Shown here piece by piece: positions 14,825 to 16,745 of a DNA stretch of 16,745 nt. How positions within the stretch are numbered: the stretch's first letter is position 1; each line of letters begins with the position of its first letter. Origin of the DNA: CAYMEV01 sp964431655 [NCBI: uncultured bacterium] (GTDB lineage: Bacteria; CAYMEV01); the NCBI GenBank assembly GCA_964431655.1, contig CAYSKJ010000061.1, positions 1-16,745 on the forward strand. Reading direction: 5' to 3'. The notes under the pieces were generated by a model. The model was not told the DNA's origin. It searched no databases and saw only the letters and a program-made list of their open reading frames with translations. The position numbers and the translations under genes were made by a program.

Positions 14825-15469
14825 ATGAAAAGAATACTGATTAAAATATGCCTGGGGGTTTTAATTTTAACATTATGCCTTTTTTTATTATTGGCCGCCA
14901 TGACCTATTATAATTATATCAGAACACCCTGTAAAATACAGCAGTATATATCCGAAGGGCTTATAAAGTACAGGTTTTCACAGCTACCGGAGGAATACCG
15001 TCAGATTCTTATAAAAGTCCAGGATCCGGGATTCTATAGACATAAAGGATTTGACGCTGAAACTCCCGGCGCAGGATGGACCACCGTAACCCAATCCCTT
15101 GCCAAACACTTCTATTTCAGGAAATTCAAACCAGGATGGCGCAAGATACCCCAGACTGCCTATGCACGATTTGCGCTGCATCCAAATATGAGCAAAGAAC
15201 TGCAGATGGACTTTTTTATAAATATTTCCTATTACGGAAAGGGTAAAAAAGGTATTCTGCCTGCTTCGGAATATTATTTCAAAAAAAGGCCCGAGGAGCT
15301 TGACAGAGATGAATTTATATCGCTTATAGCGGTGCTGAACAGCCCCAATGAGCTTAATCCTGAAGATAATCCCGAGGCTAACAGGGAACGGGTCAGGAAA
15401 ATCAAGAGGTACCTGAAAGGTGATTACACCCCTGAAGGGGTCCTTGACAACTGGTATAAAGGCGCATGA
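14825..15469 (+). CDS. Membrane-anchored GT51 (peptidoglycan glycosyltransferase)-like protein, likely inactive
   Basis: 214 residues. One N-terminal membrane helix (about 5-27), then a GT51/transglycosylase domain as in monofunctional MtgA and class A PBPs. Aligning motifs by eye: QDPGFYRHKGFD (66-77) stands for the usual EDxxFxxHxG; GAGWTTVTQSLAKHFYF (82-98) for GGSTITQQLxKN; RKIPQT (106-111) for RKxxE; and YYGKGKKGILPASEYYFKKRPEEL for the YFGxGxxGIxxAAxxYFGK stretch. Thus both catalytic glutamates (motif 1 and motif 3) appear as Gln66 and Gln110. The fold is otherwise preserved, with no frame disruption, suggesting a non-catalytic or altered role such as binding glycan or lipid II (inference). 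It begins six bases after oadB stops, so it is probably in the oad transcript; no clear SD is seen. Confidence 0.78.
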   Translation: MKRILIKICLGVLILTLCLFLLLAAMTYYNYIRTPCKIQQYISEGLIKYRFSQLPEEYRQILIKVQDPGFYRHKGFDAETPGAGWTTVTQSLAKHFYFRKFKPGWRKIPQTAYARFALHPNMSKELQMDFFINISYYGKGKKGILPASEYYFKKRPEELDRDEFISLIAVLNSPNELNPEDNPEANRERVRKIKRYLKGDYTPEGVLDNWYKGA

Positions 15470-15510
15470 TTAGACACCGAATTGAGCCCTTAACCTCTGA
15501 ATGCTGAGTA

Positions 15511-15540
15511 TTGACTTTTACAGGTGAATTCAAGTATAAT
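15511..15540 (+). promoter_or_regulatory. Strong sigma-70-type promoter for the hemerythrin gene
   Basis: TTGACT (15511-15516, five of six matches) and a perfect TATAAT (15535-15540) are 18 bases apart. Predicted initiation is about 55 bases before the ATG at 15603. This is the best promoter match I found in the window and separates the hemerythrin gene from the operon upstream. Confidence 0.65.
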
Positions 15541-15602
15541 TAATATCAGTAAATGTCTGGGAATTTTAATATAAAAGAATGGAAATTAAAGGAGGACAGG
15601 AA

Positions 15603-16148
15603 ATGAAGCCAAGAGGCCCTTTGATGAAGGAGCACCGTCTGATTGAGAATATGATCACCGTAATGAGCATGGAACTTCAGGAGATAAAGAGGAAGGAGGC
15701 AGTTGATACCCTTTTTGTTGATTCCATCATTGACTTTATAAGGGTATATGCTGACCGCACACATCACGGCAAAGAGGAAGATATTCTCTTCAGAGAATTA
15801 AGCTCCAGGGATATAAAGGACAAGGATAAAAAGGCCATGCAGGAGCTTATAGATGAGCACAGAATGGCAAGGGAAGCAGTACATGAGCTTTCCCGGGCCA
15901 ATATGCAATATATGCACGGGGAACTTAAAAGCATTGATACTATTACAGAGAAAATTGAATTCCTGGTCAGCATTTACCCTGAGCATATCAGAAAGGAGGA
16001 TAATGAGTTCTTTCCGAATACTGAAAGGTATTTTACCGAAGGGGAACTGGATAAAATGCTTAATGAATTTATTGAATTCGACAGGAATATGATACACGAA
16101 AAATATAAAGGCCTTTATAAATCCCTTTCAAAAAGGTTCAGGAAATAG
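15603..16148 (+). CDS. Hemerythrin-domain protein (cation-binding HHE domain)
   Basis: 181 residues from ATG 15603, chosen because GGAGG at 15591-15595 lies seven bases upstream; an ATG at 15579 would add eight residues but lacks an SD. The di-iron ligand pattern is visible in order: His11 (KEHRLIE), His55 and Glu59 (HHGKEEDILF), His86 (DEHRMAR), and His128 with Glu132 (PEHIRKEDNEFFP). The four-helix bundle fills ~8-140 with an extra helical tail. Cytoplasmic; such proteins bind or sense oxygen or nitric oxide, or store iron, and in anaerobes are often linked to oxygen or nitrosative stress. Own promoter, no partner gene. Family is secure; physiological ligand is inferred. Confidence 0.9.
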   Translation: MKPRGPLMKEHRLIENMITVMSMELQEIKRKEAVDTLFVDSIIDFIRVYADRTHHGKEEDILFRELSSRDIKDKDKKAMQELIDEHRMAREAVHELSRANMQYMHGELKSIDTITEKIEFLVSIYPEHIRKEDNEFFPNTERYFTEGELDKMLNEFIEFDRNMIHEKYKGLYKSLSKRFRK

Positions 16149-16217
16149 GCCTGTCTTATCAATAAATCCAATTATTGGCAATATCGGGAGGATGGTGACG
16201 GGAGTGCGGGAAGAGAC

Positions 16218-16745
16218 CTATATCCTGAAGGACAAACCTTCCTTAATAAATCTTTCATAATTCTCATTACAGCTTTCCAGCTCCTCTTTTGTAGGTTCTA
16301 TCCTCCACCTGTCATAACTCCAGAGCCACTGGTCCGGGTAATTTCTTATTACCTGCTCTATGATCTGTGTGTATCTCTGGGTATTTGCCCATAGGTTGAA
16401 GCTTTTTGAATAGCCGTCTATCAGGGGAAGATTTTTCACAAGGACAATCCGGTAGCTGTTATTTTCTTTCAGACAGAATATTGGCACTATCTTTACCCCC
16501 ATTTTGAGGGCGAAGTAGGCTGGTACGGTAAGGGTGACAGCCGGCAGGTCAAAAAAATTGACCCATGTCCCGTATTGCCTGGGTACTTTGTGGTCCGCAA
16601 GCATGAAACAGGATTCATTATGCTGGAAGCCAGTTCCTATATAGTATATGGAGCCTTCCTGGTAGATAACCCTGCTTCCGTGTCTTTCCCTGCTTTTTTT
16701 CGTTATCCTGTCAAAGTAGGGGTTATCCATCCTGCGGGCTATTAT
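16218..16745 (-). CDS. Late lipid A acyltransferase-like protein (LpxL/HtrB family), N-terminus outside the window
   Basis: C-terminal 175 residues of a gene that is open at the right edge; the in-frame codons beyond the first internal ATG (16730) read IIARR, so the Met there is internal. The segment shows NPYFDRITKKSRERHGSRVIYQ, LADHKVPRQYGTWVNFFDLPA, PAYFALKMGVKIVPIFC, and YPDQWLWSYDRWR, matching the second half of the lysophospholipid acyltransferase-like lipid A lauroyl/myristoyl transferases. These membrane-associated enzymes add secondary acyl chains to Kdo-lipid A from acyl-ACP. The HxxxxD catalytic motif would lie upstream of the visible part and could not be checked. It is convergent with the hemerythrin gene, 69 bases apart, with no clear terminator between them. 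The exact chain or lipid specificity cannot be told. Confidence 0.85.
   Translation of the reverse strand: MIARRMDNPYFDRITKKSRERHGSRVIYQEGSIYYIGTGFQHNESCFMLADHKVPRQYGTWVNFFDLPAVTLTVPAYFALKMGVKIVPIFCLKENNSYRIVLVKNLPLIDGYSKSFNLWANTQRYTQIIEQVIRNYPDQWLWSYDRWRIEPTKEELESCNENYERFIKEGLSFRI

Noticed and set aside
16168-16178. CCAATTATTGG palindrome between the convergent hemerythrin and acyltransferase genes as a terminator
   Set aside because: The stem is short, has a one-base centre and no following T-run on either strand.

Overview
The window looks like ordinary chromosome from a low-to-moderate GC, Gram-negative-type (diderm), fermentative bacterium. Three observations support this. A late lipid A acyltransferase-like gene at the right edge implies an outer membrane with lipid A. 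A complete biotin-dependent sodium-pump oxaloacetate decarboxylase (oadG-oadA-oadB) points to anaerobic carboxylic-acid metabolism. A carbamate kinase is present. The mix of TPR proteins, an MJ0042-type zinc ribbon plus GYF-like protein and a RecD2 helicase would suit a spirochaete or related environmental lineage, but that placement is an inference. All main reading frames are intact, and I see no insertion sequence, prophage, CRISPR array or integrase.

Layout. Positions 1-2078 (minus) hold a two-gene operon: a P-loop protein of the cyclic-2,3-diphosphoglycerate-synthetase-like family (COG2403), then arcC (carbamate kinase, cut by the left edge), joined by an ATGA overlap. Positions 2233-3543 (minus) encode a zinc-ribbon/GYF-like/single-TM/TPR protein. 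Divergent from it, 3670-10240 (plus) is a tight series of five genes: an RNase Z-like metallo-beta-lactamase-fold hydrolase, a TPR protein with a beta-rich N-terminus, an exported transglutaminase-like protein, recD2, and a patatin-like lipase. A tRNA-Asn(GTT) gene follows at 10303-10377. A tandem GNAT acetyltransferase (10421-11353, minus) and the oad operon (11500-14818, plus) diverge from a compact intergenic region with back-to-back promoter-like elements and a small palindrome.

Right after oadB, and probably co-transcribed with it, is a membrane-anchored GT51-like protein in which both catalytic glutamates appear to be glutamine. A hemerythrin-domain protein follows with its own strong promoter-like sequence. 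A late lipid A acyltransferase-like gene runs off the right edge on the minus strand.

How the genes fit together. OadA decarboxylates oxaloacetate onto biotin, and OadB with OadG couples release of CO2 to sodium export. Carbamate kinase would make ATP from carbamoyl phosphate. RecD2, the tRNA, the lipase and the lipid A enzyme are housekeeping. The least explained parts are the COG2403/arcC pair, the MBL-TPR-transglutaminase run, and the apparently inactive GT51-like protein tied to the sodium pump. I found no convincing intrinsic terminators, and no gap longer than 300 bases lacks a gene.
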